DNA from: Rhynchonema sp. JSB1_4
Taxonomy: Eukaryota; Nematoda; Chromadorea; Monhysterida; Xyalidae
Length of the DNA stretch: 64,000 nt
Assembly (NCBI GenBank): GCA_030248065.1
Contig: JASAMV010006270.1
Span: 1-64,000 of the forward strand
Reading direction: 5' to 3'
Shown: positions 1 to 10,639 of the stretch, piece by piece
How the letters are laid out: each line of letters opens with the position of its first letter
How positions within the stretch are numbered: position 1 is the stretch's first letter
Position numbers and translations under genes: made by a program
Notes under the pieces: model-generated
Told to the model about the DNA's origin: nothing
Databases searched by the model: none
Seen by the model: the letters and a program-made list of their open reading frames with translations, nothing else

Positions 1-150
1 CCATGCAACCTAGGTCTAGCCGGCTCCAAGACGGGCGCTTGTAGGATGCGCAGCAGTTCTACACGCAGCAGAGATCCGTGCTACCTGGGTGGGGATGATA
101 GGAAGAGGGGCGCGGGCGGGTCTTTCACTTATGTGCACGGGCTATGAAGC
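1..150. repeat. Dispersed repeat, copy 1
   Basis: This stretch recurs at about 1420-1560 with scattered substitutions. Both copies share the core ctagccggctcc and the phrase ccgtgctacctgggtggggg. No coding capacity was recognised. It probably belongs to an element that continues left of the window. Confidence 0.6.
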
Positions 151-1400
151 TGTGTTCATAAATGTGTGCCAAGAAACATAAACTATAACTTAGCTAACGC
201 AGCCGCAGCAACACATTAATGACCGGTGATACTAATATTGGTGATTACCTTGCAGGTAACAAAGGACAAACGTCTAAGGCCAAGCCATGGCAATAAAAAC
301 GCACATAACCATTTCTCAAACAGTTTGTGAGTGCCACGTGGTGGTTCACTTATGACAGAAACTAATGTGAAACGTTTCGCAAACGTAAACACTAACTGAG
401 CCAATGCCGTGTGGTGTGGTAATTCTGTAAGGAACGCTGTTGTTGGTAAATGTTGAATGTAAGTAAATACATAATATCAAGTTTATAAATATTGTGTACC
501 AAAAAACATTAACTGTAACTTACCGACCGGTTCCGAATGAAGCTGCGTTCATAAATGTTTACACGAAAAGTTCATAAATGTTACATGTAAAAAAACGTTA
601 AAGCGGGAAACCGTATATCTCATGCTTGCTTTTTTACTACGCAGTTAGACTGTTTATGTCCAACGGTCACAAAAACAACGATCAAACGAAATAAACCACG
701 TTAAAACTGTCAGAATTTATCTTTGAAAAGTTGCTTTCAGGAACAAACGCGAGCTTGTGCCGACTTACGCTCACCCTTTTGATCATGAAAGGCAGTGAGA
801 CTGAGACAAGAACCAGCTCGCTGACAGATGAAACCTTTGTGAAACATTTCACACGTGGCTGTTGGTTGACGAGCTGGTTGGATTCCCTACTAAATGTTCT
901 GCCGTTGCCTGATCAAAAGGGGAGCGTAAGTCGGCACAAGCTCGAGTTTGTTCCCGAAAGCAGTTTTTTTAAAATTAATTCTCACAATTTAAACGCATTT
1001 CATTTTGTTTGAACGATGTTTTTGTGATCACTCATCGTATATAGTCACATTTTGTTGCGAAAGGCCGGATTCTGAGAGCATGCGATATCCGGTTGCCCGG
1101 TTTAACTATAAATTGTTTACCGCTAACTATGTATAACTTACCTACCTGTTGTGAATGAAGGTGCGTTCATAAATGTTCACACGCAGAGTTCATAAATAAA
1201 AAACGTTAACTGTAACTTAGGTAGCTGTAACTTAACCATCTGTCCTGAGTGAAGCTGGGTTCATAAATGTATACAGGAAAAGTTCATAAAAGTTGTCTGT
1301 CAGAAAACATTAACTATAGCTATAGTTGTTATAGCTTAGCTAACTGTATCTTAACTATGTGTTCTGAATGAAGGTGTGTTCATAAATGTTGTGATGTCGT
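150..1400. repeat. Degenerate repeats containing gttcataaatgt
   Basis: The motif gttcataaatgt recurs at least seven times, usually after a gaatgaagctgcg-like lead and before a taactgtaactta-like tail. The spacing is irregular and decayed. A fold-back element lies inside it. No gene was recognised. Confidence 0.5.
645..1040. mobile_element. Fold-back (inverted-repeat) element
   Basis: Two arms of roughly 180 bases are inverted copies around a short centre near 830. For example, gcgagcttgtgccgacttac on the left is matched by the reverse complement of gtaagtcggcacaagctcg on the right. The match extends outward past 700 and 1030. The reading frame spanning it is a by-product of the palindrome. 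No TSD was identified. Confidence 0.65.
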
Positions 1401-1409
1401 AAATATGAA

Positions 1410-1730
1410 CGGAAAAGGGGATCCAGGCAACCTAGATCTAGCCGGCTCCGAGACGGACCCTTGTAGGATGCGTAGCAGTTCTACGCGCAGCACACATCCG
1501 TGCTACCTGGGTGGGGGTGATGGGAATAGGGGGGAAAGGGGGCTCTCACATATGGGCAGACAGAACAGCGCCAGCCAGGCAGGCCAAAAGAGAAAGGGGG
1601 CGGGGGGGCCCCACTTCCCCCCCCGAACCACAACACACACCCCGTAATTTGGCCGCACTACCGCACACAACTCGTTTTACATCAAATACATGGGGGCGCG
1701 GGGGGGCGCGGGGGGCAGTGAGGTGGGGTT
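1410..1730. repeat. Dispersed repeat, copy 2, with C/G-rich tract
   Basis: The first 140 bases repeat the sequence at the window start. After it come purine-rich and C/G homopolymer stretches up to 1720. No gene was recognised. Confidence 0.5.
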
Positions 1731-1734
1731 TGGC

Positions 1735-2229
1735 CGTATATGACAAACGGAAGACCAACCTTCTGTATTTGGCGATAGATTTGAAGAGAGATAAAGACTC
1801 ACACCATACTCACTTTGTGTCACAAGAGCAGCAAATAGCTAATCCGCACAACCGCAAACAGGCGAGCAACGTGGAGTCTGTCGATAGCTTACGACACGCT
1901 CAATAACTGTACATTATACGGTACGGGGTGTCCTATATTAACACGCAGCTGTTGTTGGGATGTCTGGGAACTGTATGAGTCCATCACAACACCATTTCAA
2001 ACTGAAATATAAGCCCCCCAGGCAATTTTTTTGAGGATCATGGGCAATAAAACACATGAAAATATGCCTTTTTACCTTAAAAAAAGTCAGAAAATAACGA
2101 AAAAAGTGAAAAAATAATAAAAAAAGTGGACTTACTTTTTGAAATTTTAAAATAAAAAACGTGGCCAACTTTAAAAAAAATTTTTTTTTGTACAAACAAT
2201 TTTTACTTTTTTTTAAAATCCAACCCTGG
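1735..2229. mobile_element. hAT-type family A, 5'-truncated copy
   Basis: From about 1738 the sequence matches 5320-5824, including the phrase gaagaccaaccttctg, and it ends in the same terminus (aaatccaaccctg). The left terminus is missing. The A/T-rich last 200 bases are typical of the family. It is non-coding. Confidence 0.7.
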
Positions 2230-2350
2230 TTTCTTCTGGCTGCGGAAGGTTGACAGTTTTCCAGAGCGCACTGTTTGAACTGGAGTTGAGACTGAAGTGA
2301 CACGCATCAGTCACAAAACGGTCATAAATTTACTCACCACCAGGCTGCAG

Positions 2351-2714
2351 TATAGTCCAACCACGTGCTCATGAGACGACTCTTTTTAAAGCTTGCTTGA
2401 CCCAGATTCAAAAATGCGCCGGCTACACGTATTTTCGTAAACAAAAGAAAGAGATTGGGCCGAGAGACATTATCACAAGTTCCAGCTGGCTGACCTCAAC
2501 TTGTTGCGTGCTGACGCGAACAGCAGCGTTGTTCAACACGCAAATGTTTTGGGAGTCAAAAGGGAATTTACGCACCGAGGTGGAGAGCGTGTTTTTAAAA
2601 AATACATGCGTTTCTCTTTCTTTCATTTCCGAAATACATGGAACCGGAATATTATTGGATCCGTTCAAGTCAACTTCAAAATAAGTCGTCTCATGAGTTC
2701 GTGGTTGGACTATA
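2351..2714. mobile_element. TA-flanked inverted-repeat element carrying a deubiquitinase exon fragment, copy A
   Basis: Termini are near-perfect inverted repeats of about 32 bases starting tatagtccaaccac. The outermost TA at each side is consistent with a TA target duplication. The interior, about 2448-2590, resembles codons of exon 11 (28233-28499) of the Lon-USP gene. The shared blocks include cagctggctgacctcaa (ttccagctgcttgacctcaa in the exon) and cgcaccgaggtgga. In this copy the captured frame is shifted by a small indel. It has no transposase, so it is a non-autonomous element. Copy B lies at 29657-30018. Confidence 0.85.
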
Positions 2715-2796
2715 CACAGGTGTGCTGTATGTGTGTGCAAGAGGCACCCTGATCTAGCAAGATGCACGTGCATTATTATTGCTTGTCTCTGCTCAC

Positions 2797-2820
2797 TGTG
2801 TGTGTGTGTGTGTGTGTGTT
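2797..2820. repeat. (TG)n microsatellite
   Basis: An uninterrupted run of about 12 TG dinucleotides. The surrounding 2715-3370 shows no recognisable gene. Confidence 0.9.
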
Positions 2821-3374
2821 TGCACACGCAAAGAACAAACATGGGCACACTGCAGCAGTATTGATTAATTATGCAACGCTACCAACACCATTCTGTTTCA
2901 CCGACCCACCTAAATAATAAAAGCAATCTTTAGACGACCGCTCAGCACAGCTCCTGTGGCCCACAGGAGTGCGCGCTGTAAAGCAAGAGCACAACAAGCG
3001 AAACAACACCACACTAGGAGGCGTACGTTGTAGACGAGGACTGGGGATGAGATGGGTCGGCTTCCAGCTGACACCGCTCTTAGGCCTATATGCACCCAGT
3101 CCAAATCCAACGTCGTCTCATGCGCAGCTTTTTGCAATTTTTAAGTTTGCCGTTATTTTCTGGAAATTGTTTGCTGAGTATTTTCTGATGTTTTGTCTCA
3201 TTTTTGTTGAAAGATTTGGTTGGCCCTGTTTCCAAAGTTACAATCAGAAAACAAAATCACCAAAAACATATCTCGGCACCTGCTGGCATGAAAAGCGAAC
3301 AGCGCCCGAAAGTGCCTGGTCACTATAAAGAGTGTATGCTGTGTGTTTTGGTTGCATAAAACTCGTGCGTGATG

Positions 3375-3624
3375 TTTCACTACCACGCACCACACCATTT
3401 CACACTGAAGTATAAGCGCCGCAGGCAATTTTTTGAGAATCATGGACAATAAAACACATGAAAATATGCCTTTTTACCCTAAAAAGTCAGAAAAATATCG
3501 AAAAAGAGTGAAAAAATAATAAAAAAGTGGACTTTTTAAAATTTTAAAATAAACAAAGTGGCCAACTTTTTAAAAAAAATTTTTTTGTACAAAAAAAGTT
3601 TTTACTTTTTTTAATCCAACACTG
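3375..3624. mobile_element. hAT-type family A, right-end fragment
   Basis: This matches the last 250 bases of the 5036-5824 element (gaagtataagcgcc, then A/T-rich DNA) and ends in a slightly altered terminus, aatccaacactgg. The left part is absent. Confidence 0.65.
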
Positions 3625-5035
3625 GCTTACGGTTGCCCAAGCAGAGTTGAATAAACATAGGGTGACTCAAAAAGTGGAAACCTTTTTGTGAAGCTAGATG
3701 TCGGCCGTGATAACACGTGGATATCCTGTTTGCATTTCAATCGAGAGCACTGGCGCTCTAGTTTTCTGTGTTAGACTTTTGTCTCCTCAAGCGCTCTGGG
3801 GAATAAGTCGTTGAGCCCTGAAGCTGATCGGCGCCAATAATTAGCCTATGGCTTGTGCGTTTTATCCTGCCTATGCTTTCAAAATAGGACGATTGTCTGT
3901 GAAAACAGGATGAAACGCACAAGCCTTGTACAGCATAACGTCTGTCAAATCATCTTTTTTGGCAGGTTCACATCAGGTTGTGCCAAACTCGACCACTGTA
4001 AACCAGAATACCGAATCAACCGCGGGAATGGACAGTTCTCAGGTATGCAATTTATGAATCCATTTTGAGTTCCAGAAAACTTTTGACGAAAATGGATATC
4101 CAAAAAACACAATAAAAACATGTGTGTATTTCAGCTCGTCTTTTCTTCGAGCCGTGGAGTACGATTGTTCAACGGCTGGGTGCGGATTTCAACAAATGCA
4201 GACAGGTTGGTGTGGATTGACAGGGCATTCCAATCTGAATATAGGCGGCGCACGGGCATTTCAGTAAAGTCTGTTTGAGCAGGAATAAGGGCAAACTCCA
4301 AAGGAGCAAAACATAAAAATGAATAGGCCCTTGCCTAAGCCTAAACCCAAACACAAAAGATACATAAGTGGAATCCTAAGCCTTAACCCTGACTCCAAAA
4401 TCAGTCTGAGCCCAAACCCTTGGAACGAAATGAGAGCTCTGCGCTCTTTTGGTAGTGCTCTTTTTTCTTGCGCAAATGGTCTTACTCAAACCAGCTTTGT
4501 TCAATCGCCCGGTCACCTGCATAGGAATATAGGCATGTTGCCCTCAAGCCTGTGGTGATTAAAAAATAAACGTTAAAAATAAAACTCCATACGGACAATG
4601 GCCTACGAGAGCATTTTTTATATCTGTTCTTCCTATTGTTTCCATTCCAAACAGAATTTGACAACACTAAAATATTCTATTCAGGTGCAACGACTAGCGA
4701 GCAGCGAGATTGATGGAATGTCTGACGAATTCGTGATTTCGTCTAATTTTGATTCGGTCAGTCGAGCTGATGTTTCATCGATCGGTGACAGAGGCACGAC
4801 ACGCAAGGAACTTTGCGACACGCGTATGGTATCGGGTCTTTCCTTATTTGTATAGGTCGAAGGACCCGCTCAACCAGAAATAATTTTGGACCAGCTATAT
4901 ATTTTTGTTGAAAATCAGGGGAACCTGGTATTCCGGCCATGAAATATTCAGAAAAATAGTCGTTTTTGTAGACCAAGTCTCATCAAGCAAAATTTCAGCT
5001 CTCACAAAGTATCTTTCAACCATATCCCGTACTAT
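3625..5035. other. No gene recognised
   Basis: Only short, low-complexity reading frames are present on both strands. None shows a domain, a splice-linked partner or a signal peptide that could be defended. Composition is ordinary for the window. Confidence 0.5.
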
Positions 5036-5824
5036 CAGGGTTGGATTAAAAAAATTTTTTATTATCGAACTTTTTTTTAAGAAAAACTTTTTAAACTTTT
5101 TTTTTTAAAAATCACTTTTTTTTATTCCGGACCCCCAAAAAATTGGTTTCTTGAGGAATCAAATTTCTGAAATCATGTCAGTAAGGTATGTTTTGAGGGG
5201 CACTAAAGAGAACTTTTCCACTGACTTGCATGTTTACGTAATCACCTGCGATCTAATCCCTTTTGGTCATGACTTTGAGAAATTCGAAGGTAATGTGTGT
5301 GTAATGTGGTTATACATACTGTATGTGACAAAGGGAAGACCAACCTTCTGTTTGTGAATTTGGGGATAAATTTGAAGAGAGATAAAGACTCACACCATAA
5401 TCACTTTGTGTCACACAAGCAACAAATAGCTAGTCCACACAACTGCAAACAGGCGAGCAACGTGGAGTGTGTGGATAGCTCACGACACGCTCAATAACTG
5501 TACAGTATACGGTATGGGGTGTCCTATATTATACATGCAGCTGTTGTTGGGATGTGTGGGAACTGTATGAGTCCATCACAACACCATTTCAAACAGAAGT
5601 ATAAGCGCCATAGGCAATTTTTGAGAAACATGGGCAATAAAACACATGAAAACATGCCTTTTTACCTTAAAAAAGTCAGAAAATAACGAAAAAAAGTGAA
5701 AAAATAATAAAAAAGTGGACTTACTTTTTAAAATTTTAAAATAAAAAAAGTGGCCAACTTTTTTCTTTAAAAAAAAATTTTTTTTTTACAAAAAAATTTT
5801 TTACTTTTTTTAAATCCAACCCTG
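5036..5824. mobile_element. hAT-type family A, complete non-autonomous copy
   Basis: The element starts cagggttggatt and ends aatccaaccctg. It is flanked by the exact 8-base duplication cgtactat (5028-5035 and 5825-5832). An 8-bp TSD and CAGGG ends are hallmarks of hAT elements. The 789-bp interior has no transposase domain and both ends are A/T-rich. It serves as reference for the fragments at 1735, 3375 and 31800. Confidence 0.88.
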
Positions 5825-5833
5825 CGTACTATA

Positions 5834-6064
5834 GGTGGAATTTTCGCATCGGTGTAAACAAGAGATGGGTGTAAGTGTCTGTAACACCCGGTTGAAAGCT
5901 CGATGTGGAAGACGTCGGTGTAAACTTGAAAGATGCCACGCCAACAGAGAGCTGTTCCGCGTTTCATGTTTACACCGAGCTCTGTCGCTTGGAGCTTTCG
6001 ACCGTACTTTACACCGACTTAGTTTACACCCAACTCTTGTTTACACCGTTTCGAAAAATCCCGC
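5834..6064. mobile_element. MITE with GGTGGAATTTTCG ends and ggtgtaa sub-repeats
   Basis: The left end ggtggaattttcgcatcggtg is matched by the inverted right end (acaccgtttcgaaaaatcccgcc). Inside, ggtgtaaac or its complement recurs many times. The only other copy seen is 31650-33297, where a hAT element sits inside it. Here the hAT element directly abuts the outer edge. Confidence 0.75.
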
Positions 6065-6667
6065 CAATGACTGTACATGTATCATACAGTATGTACTGCA
6101 GCAACGCCAATGCGAATCGGCGGCTCGTTTCTGTTGCACGCGTGTCTCGTGTTCCACCGCGCGTCGCACGCGTGTGCCCTACAAACTCGAAGCAGTCTGT
6201 GTGCTGCCGGGAGGGTGTGCGACGAGGAAGGGCCGGCCAGACCGGAAACGGGATGCAAACGAACTGCTCAGTTAGTTAATACTGCTCATTCTGGTCTGCC
6301 CTGATCTTGCAAGACGACCCAAAATAATCTATCTGGGTCGCAATAATTTGAGAATTACACAATATGTGACTCATGGTAGGGATTCACATTATGTTATTCA
6401 TATTATGTGAATATTCACATTCATATTATGTGAATCCCCACCATGAGTGCAACAGAAGTAAACCGGACTTTGCTGGGGTTCTGCTTTGTCCAAACTTTTG
6501 GATGCAAAAATTTAATCGGACAAAAGCCCGACGGACTTTCGCCCAATTCCGAACAAAGTGTCCCCTGAATAAGAATAACAGACGGTTCATTGAAAATGGG
6601 TTCCGATATCATTTGGAAACCATTTGGGATCAGTAGGTGCTCGCAGTGCAGCTCATTGTTCGTAATC
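6065..6667. other. No gene; one AT-rich palindrome
   Basis: At about 6375-6440 the motif attcacattatg and its complement alternate, forming a near-perfect palindrome around 6408. Nothing else was recognised. Confidence 0.5.
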
Positions 6668-7560
6668 CAGTGTTCGAACGGGATTCATTTTTAATCCCGG
6701 GATCGGGATTTCGATCAAGAAAGTGTCAGGATCGGGGTCGGAATCGGGATCCCGGTTTTGAAAACCCGGGATCCCGGGATCGGGATCGGGATTGACCAGA
6801 TAGTCCAAAAGCGATAATTTTATCATTTTATGCATAAAATGCAAGTTAATGTCACAGACAATCATGAAACATGTTTATCACACATGGATAAACAACACCA
6901 TGACCACCATGACAACAGTTCCTAGAAACTGAGTCCCTTCGTTCGATGCAATTTTGTGTAACCGTTCAGTTCTAGCTCGACCTTTTCGCGATTGGTGGTG
7001 CTTACGGTTTCATCACGCTCGGAATCAGCCGTCGAGCACCTCTTAGGGGCGCGGCAATGCAAACGCGGTTGTGGACCGCGGGTCAGCAATAATTCTATAT
7101 GTCCAATGACCGCGTTTGCATGGCCGCACTTGCGGGTCATTCGAAACATTTATTTAGCCACTACACACAAAAATGAACCAATGAGTGCTGTGCGACGTTG
7201 GCTCGACGCTGATGGGCTAATTTTTGTGTGTTGCAGCGAAATAAATGTTTCAAGTGACCCGCAAACCGCGACCAGCAAGTGCAGCCCTGCAAACACGGGG
7301 TGGTTGTTGGACATGTAGAATATTTTTCTGACCCGCGCCCGCGTTTGCATGGCCGCGCCCTTACAACAGCTTGGCGAATTATGATTGCATAATTTTTTTA
7401 CTTTTTGTTCTCAAAAGTTAATCCCTATCCCGGTACTTTTTTGGGCGCCGGATCGGGATCGGGATCGGCATTGACTTTTTCAAAATGACGGGATCGGGAT
7501 CAAAAAAAGGGCGCGGGATCCCGGGATCGGGATCGGGGTCGGAATCACGTTCGAACAGAT
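6668..7560. mobile_element. hAT family C (GGGATC-rich ends), decayed copy
   Basis: It begins cagtgttcgaacgggattc and both ends carry runs of gggatc/gatccc. It matches the complete copy at 25178-26315 but has lost the transposase C-terminal segment. Only the codons for a short N-terminal flank of that domain remain near 6920-6990 on the minus strand. The right terminus is altered and no clean TSD was found. Confidence 0.7.
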
Positions 7561-8493
7561 CATTACTGAAACATCAGTCAATTTGTTGCCTGCCTTTCAG
7601 TGTGGTTTGACGCTCCCGTTTGGCGAGAAAGACACGAAGAGTTCAGAAGATCGAAATTCCACAATAAAAATCTACCCGTGATTGGCAGCTGCGTGGAAAC
7701 ATTGACGTTTCTCAACTGGCTGAAGTTGCGTACTGATTAATTCGTTGTGCTCCGGGGTGCCTGAGTGGAAAATTCTGGTGTTATCATATCATGTATATTG
7801 CTATTTCGTGTGCCGTTCTCATTATTGGGGCGCTTTGTAGTGATTCGTGCTTTACCGAATTAGCGCACACGGCAGCATAAATTAATCGTAATCTGCATTT
7901 ATCTGTTTTATTTCATGTAACAGCATATTCATATATGTTTAATGAAACATCATCGAACAAAATTAAATAGGTGTTGGTTCACAGATCAAGAAAATCCGTG
8001 ACACCGGACGTCAACGCTGACTGAACAAAAAATTGCGAAAAATTCACATTTTCGAAGCGAAACTTCACTTTGCAAGATGTTAATTGTCCCCGAGACCATT
8101 ACTGATGTTTCACAAGTCCCTATGATAGTGACACTACGCTTCATATATGGGGCCATCGGGACATCGGAGATATACTGCGGTGAAGACAGTTGTGCAGCAG
8201 ATATTTTTTTCTTCAATACCATAAAGCGCAGACGTGCGTGATTTGTGCGGGCTGTGCTCCCTTGTGCAGAGAAGCTAACGGTACGGATGCACTAGAAGGA
8301 CCAATTTCGTGGCAACATAAGAATGCTTGTCGTGGTGCACGTCTGTAAGCAAAAGAAGAGGTTGTGCACATAAAGAGAAATACCTACAGAAGCAAAAGTA
8401 TTTGTATAACAACTTGTGCGCGATAACAAAGCAATATATACCAATCGACGGAGCCTTCGAGCTCCACAAGATTGTGTATCGTTTAAAGGGTGT
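7561..8493. other. No gene recognised
   Basis: No convincing exon, domain or repeat was identified in this interval on either strand. Confidence 0.45.
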
Positions 8494-8501
8494 GCCCCCA
8501 C

Positions 8502-8974
8502 CAGGGTTGGGCAAAAAAAACGACGGCGTTTTTTTTTAAAAAACGCCTGGGTCGTTTTTCGTTTTTTTTAAATCCTGAATTTCCTTGATTTTCCCTGATT
8601 TTTCAGGGAAAGTACCCTGATTATCAAGGAAAATCAATTTTTTGTCCCATTTTTTTCAAAAAATTTTCGACCAATTTTTACTTTGTCGAGATACGTCGAT
8701 ATACGGAGTTTGACTTTCAGTGATGACCCCGGCCAAAGTTGGTCCCACGATGCGGGTCTGATATGGGATCTTAGCAACTCGCTAGAAAAGGGTTGAAACC
8801 TGTTTATTTTGCCTCAGAACACATAGAATGACTTCATTTTACCACGTTTACTTCCCAACATGAGCGTTTTCCAATTTTTTTGGGGGCATATTTTGGTCAT
8901 CTGGGCGTTTTTAAAAAAACGTTTTTTTTATAAAAAAACGATTTTTTAAAAAAAACGTTTTTTGCCCAACCCTG
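8502..8974. mobile_element. hAT-type family B element
   Basis: Ends are cagggttgggcaaaaaa and its inverted complement. The TSD gcccccac is exact (8494-8501 and 8975-8982). The interior is non-coding with A/T homopolymer arms. Related copies lie at 20492-20996 and 53015-53679. Confidence 0.88.
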
Positions 8975-9248
8975 GCCCCCACCGTGCAAATATACACTTT
9001 GCTGCTCAATGTAAAAGCGAGACCAATATGTGAAAATCAACGCGACGTAGGACCGACCTTTCATTATACACTGTCTTGGCAGAAAATGCGGGAACTCATG
9101 ATTTTTTCTTCTGTGTAGTGTATAATTGCCACGGCTTGTGCAGTCCCAAAAACTAAAAATGCAACAAACATCCAACCCATGCATCACACGACAAGCACAA
9201 GTGTAACCCATAAATCAACGCTATGCAATACACTATACCTTATCGATG

Positions 9249-10574
9249 TCAGACCTTAGTCGTGGGCACACCGTTAGTTGACGTGTCTTTGGGCTGTTTT
9301 GTTGTCGTATTATCACCATTTTCATTCATCGAAGACGTTTTCACGTTTGATTTCTCGTTGCCCGATTGTGCAGCTGGTTGTTGCGGGTGCTCGGTTGCGT
9401 TGAGTATGATTTTGACGTGTGGCGGACACGATGCCAGCTTGGGGTCGGCCGTGTTCAGCGCCTGTGTGTCCGAAAGGGGTCATGAAATAAACAGCAAGTT
9501 AAACAAAGTTTCGTATAGACGGCCAATCCATATTGTGACCAGTCGGAGTATTCTGCAGGTGTCGACCTTTTTACTGACGGGCGGTCATCAGGTCATCATC
9601 GGTCTGAGTGCACCACACCGCAACCACTTAACCACGCCCCGGGATTGTGTTCTTGGAGCAACTGGGCGTAGGCTTTTAGGCCTGGTCCACATCCACAATG
9701 CCCCAAACAAATCTCTCTTAAGGTGGTTGGTAGTTGTTGCTTTTGAGAAAGGTGCTATCGTCCTCATTATTCTGTCCGATCAGCCACGCCCCCTACCAAA
9801 CAAGATTACCGCCAGTCGCGACCCGTGCGTGACTGACCTTGAACAACAGTTCAGCGGCCTCTGGTTTGAGCTGTGCGGCTGTCATTTGCGCTTTCGTCAC
9901 CAAATACTGAATGATCAGTCGGTCCTGTCGCGGCGGTTTGTCCGCTTTTCGCGTGACGTTGAGCGAAATCTGTGAATTCGGCTCGATGAACGAATAGACC
10001 GGTTTGACTCGATAGGCGTCGTTATTGCTGCAGCGCACTGAAACATCAATGTGTAGATGCCAGCTTGTATGCTAATCTACGGCTAAAATTTTCGAGACGG
10101 AGAATTAGGTTACCACAGAGCATGTTAAAGTGGCCTTCATTGTGTGACATCAGCAAATTATTCAGTAACACAATATAATCACCTTGTTGCAGAGTTCCAT
10201 CTTGTTGGAGGTCGTACCACAAAGAGCGTGGACCAGCTACAAATCACGCACCGGCTGGCGGTTTAGGCGACATACATAAGCCAAGCCGACGAACAAATTA
10301 CAAACCGCCACCCAACGAGAGCTTTACCTCGAACTGATGGACAAGTAATCAAATTCATTCCTTAGCCTGGACGATTCGGATCAATATCGATCAAATGATT
10401 CCGACCTTTGATCGCCAATCGTTGCGTTTTGCTGTGATTGATCAACTTGAAAAAGTTCATCGACAGGCCTTTCGGGTCGAAACGTTTTTCGCTCGGCTCG
10501 GCCCCCAGCAGACAGTCGGGTTCGATGCCTTCGATTGCGTCCGGCTGGTCACTGGAGCCACACGGGTTGTCCAT
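9249..10574 (-). CDS. MSP-domain protein, three exons
   Basis: Exons on the minus strand are 10574-10406, 10037-9838 and 9461-9249, joined in phases 1 and 0 to give 193 residues ending in TGA. Exon 1 contains the first beta strands of an MSP fold (PKGLSMNFFKLINHSKTQRL). The exon 1-2 junction restores the typical AIKVRCSNNDAYRVKP block, which is strongly MSP-like. Exon 3 gives a Lys/Thr/Asn-rich, probably disordered tail. MSP domains occur in nematode sperm cytoskeletal proteins and in VAP-type adaptors. No membrane anchor is visible, so a small cytosolic MSP-domain protein is likeliest. A frame of 250 codons on the opposite strand is a shadow. The start ATG at 10574 is the first in frame; an upstream exon cannot be excluded. 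Confidence 0.8.
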
Positions 10575-10639
10575 TTTATTTTTTTCTGGTTTTTTTCAAT
10601 CAGTTGTAGAACCCGGCTGAATTTTCGGAACTAAAAAGA

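Noticed and set aside
5297..5497. 66-codon frame also present at 1738-1906
   Set aside because: Shared only because both lie in copies of the same non-coding hAT-type element.
9223..9975. 250-codon plus-strand frame
   Set aside because: Opposite-strand shadow of the MSP gene; no domain, odd composition.
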